In this document: positions 5,780 through 6,462 of the stretch, one piece after another
Layout of the letters: each line of letters starts with the position of its first letter
Numbering within the stretch: the stretch's first letter is position 1
NCBI GenBank assembly: GCA_934219025.1
Contig: CAKQDG010000113.1
Coordinates: 1-6,462 of the forward strand
Source of the DNA: an uncultured Prevotella sp.
GTDB taxonomy: Bacteria; Bacteroidota; Bacteroidia; Bacteroidales; Bacteroidaceae
Length of the DNA: 6,462 nucleotides
Direction of reading: 5' to 3'
Made by a program: the position numbers and the translations under genes
Notes under the pieces: generated by a model
Databases searched by the model: none
The model's input: only the letters and a program-made list of their open reading frames with translations
What the model was told of the DNA's origin: nothing

Positions 5780-6462
5780 ATGAAAATAAGAATAAAAATA
5801 CTCGCCACTGCCCTTGCCTTCACCCTGTCGGCACAGGCGCAAAGCACACCGGAGCACGACTTTGACTTTGAGAAAGTTGTGGCGGCGGAGAAGGATTCCA
5901 CGCTTGATTGGGATGATTTCTATAAATTCTTCGACAGTTGGGAACCCGGAACGCCACCGGGCGGGATATCAAGACTCGACGACGAGTTTTTTATCTCACG
6001 CCAAAGACCTCTGCCGAGAATTGCCGACGGCGACTACCAAGTGAGGAACGACGTGCCCAGCGGCAGAAAGATGCTGATGTGGACTCCGCTCGACGACCCC
6101 ACGACTACATGGAAAGCGCTGCCCAGATACTGTTTCGACGGCGACAACTTCTCGATGTGGCAGTATATCAACTGCCACGGCAACTGGTCGGCTCCGTGGA
6201 TTCGCGTGGCGGCAGGTATTTCCGATGCAGCAGCAAAAAACGGAGTAACCGTGGGCTGCGTGCTCAAGATTCCGTGGAATGCGAGTATCGGACTGGACAA
6301 GACTGACGTCCACTCTATGACACTGCGCAAGCTGATGGAGAAAAACGGCGACGGCTCGTTCAAGAACTCGCTGAAACTCGCCAAACTGATGAAATACTAT
6401 GGCATCAACGGCATGGGAGTGAACTCAGAATTCACCACCACCGAAGAGATGATGAAACTGAT
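5780..6462 (+). CDS. Secreted GH85-like endo-beta-N-acetylglucosaminidase, N-terminal part
   Basis: An open frame from the ATG at 5780 to the right edge, 227 residues with no stop. Residues 1-20 form a signal peptide (MKIRIKILATALAFTLSAQA, cleavage before Q21); there is no lipobox cysteine. After a polar linker rich in Asp/Glu (24-70), the catalytic domain starts near 95 (MLMWTPLDD). It shows the GH85 order: FSMWQYINCHGNW (124-136, matching the family's YWQYID-FVYW block), a strand with D149-A-A-A-K-N-G-V (family DAAHRNGV), VLKIPW (161-166), a Leu-rich helix (182-187), GSFKNSLKLAKLMKYYGING (192-211) and GVNSEF (213-218). In GH85 enzymes an N-x-E motif here supplies the general acid/base Glu and the Asn that orients the substrate acetamide; N215 and E217 fit. 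Such enzymes cut the GlcNAc-GlcNAc bond of N-glycans. The family blocks are diverged (N131 for the usual Asp, A151-K153 for the usual H-R), so substrate preference is unknown. The remaining barrel and any anchor lie beyond the window. Confidence 0.77.
   Translation, partial: MKIRIKILATALAFTLSAQAQSTPEHDFDFEKVVAAEKDSTLDWDDFYKFFDSWEPGTPPGGISRLDDEFFISRQRPLPRIADGDYQVRNDVPSGRKMLMWTPLDDPTTTWKALPRYCFDGDNFSMWQYINCHGNWSAPWIRVAAGISDAAAKNGVTVGCVLKIPWNASIGLDKTDVHSMTLRKLMEKNGDGSFKNSLKLAKLMKYYGINGMGVNSEFTTTEEMMKL

Noticed and set aside
5938..6306. A 122-codon plus-strand frame near the right edge
   Set aside because: It is a shifted frame of the GH85-like gene; the real frame begins at 5780 with a signal peptide and family motifs. 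The minus-strand frames at 5996-6384 are likewise shadows.
1..6462. tRNA, rRNA, CRISPR array, insertion sequence or attachment site
   Set aside because: No cloverleaf, regularly spaced direct repeats, transposase or integrase motifs, or terminal inverted repeats were seen on either strand.

Overview
The window looks like chromosomal DNA of a Bacteroidota bacterium, most likely a Prevotella/Bacteroides-type Bacteroidales. Three things point there. The promoters have the Bacteroidota form (TTTG at -33, TAnnTTTG at -7). The leaders are A-rich and mostly lack Shine-Dalgarno sequences. The secreted proteins (a BspA-type leucine-rich repeat protein and a choice-of-anchor J protein) end in short tails resembling type IX secretion sorting domains. 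Genus and species cannot be fixed from this sequence alone.

Layout, left to right. (1) 1-238, minus strand: the N-terminus of a lipoprotein with a lipobox and a coiled coil, probably an OmpA/Pal-like envelope protein that continues off the left edge; a promoter and a Shine-Dalgarno-like site lie upstream. (2) 239-601: no confirmed gene. It holds that promoter, a possible 39-residue plus-strand ORF (410-529) and a strong bidirectional hairpin terminator (545-583). (3) 602-4348, minus strand: a 1248-residue secreted multidomain protein that alternates jelly-roll (cleaved-adhesin/choice-of-anchor J-like) modules with Ig/CARDB-like modules. (4) 4374-5558, minus strand: a 394-residue secreted LRR_5/BspA-like protein, 25 nt upstream of the large gene and apparently in the same operon. 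(5) 5559-5779: a divergent promoter region with two consensus-perfect promoters, both with 20-nt spacers. (6) 5780 to the right edge, plus strand: the first 227 residues of a secreted glycoside hydrolase that looks like family GH85 (endo-beta-N-acetylglucosaminidase), including an N-S-E triad expected for the active site. It has no stop codon inside the window.

The inferred picture is a surface/secretome locus. An LRR protein and a large adhesin-like protein are co-transcribed leftward and end at the 545-583 terminator. A candidate N-glycan-releasing enzyme is transcribed in the other direction from the shared intergenic region. A 7-mer, TTAACGA, sits at the same offset from the -33 box in both divergent promoters, which would fit shared control but could be chance. 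Binding or releasing host or dietary glycoproteins is a reasonable hypothesis, but the sequence does not prove it. No mobile element, tRNA, rRNA or CRISPR array was seen.
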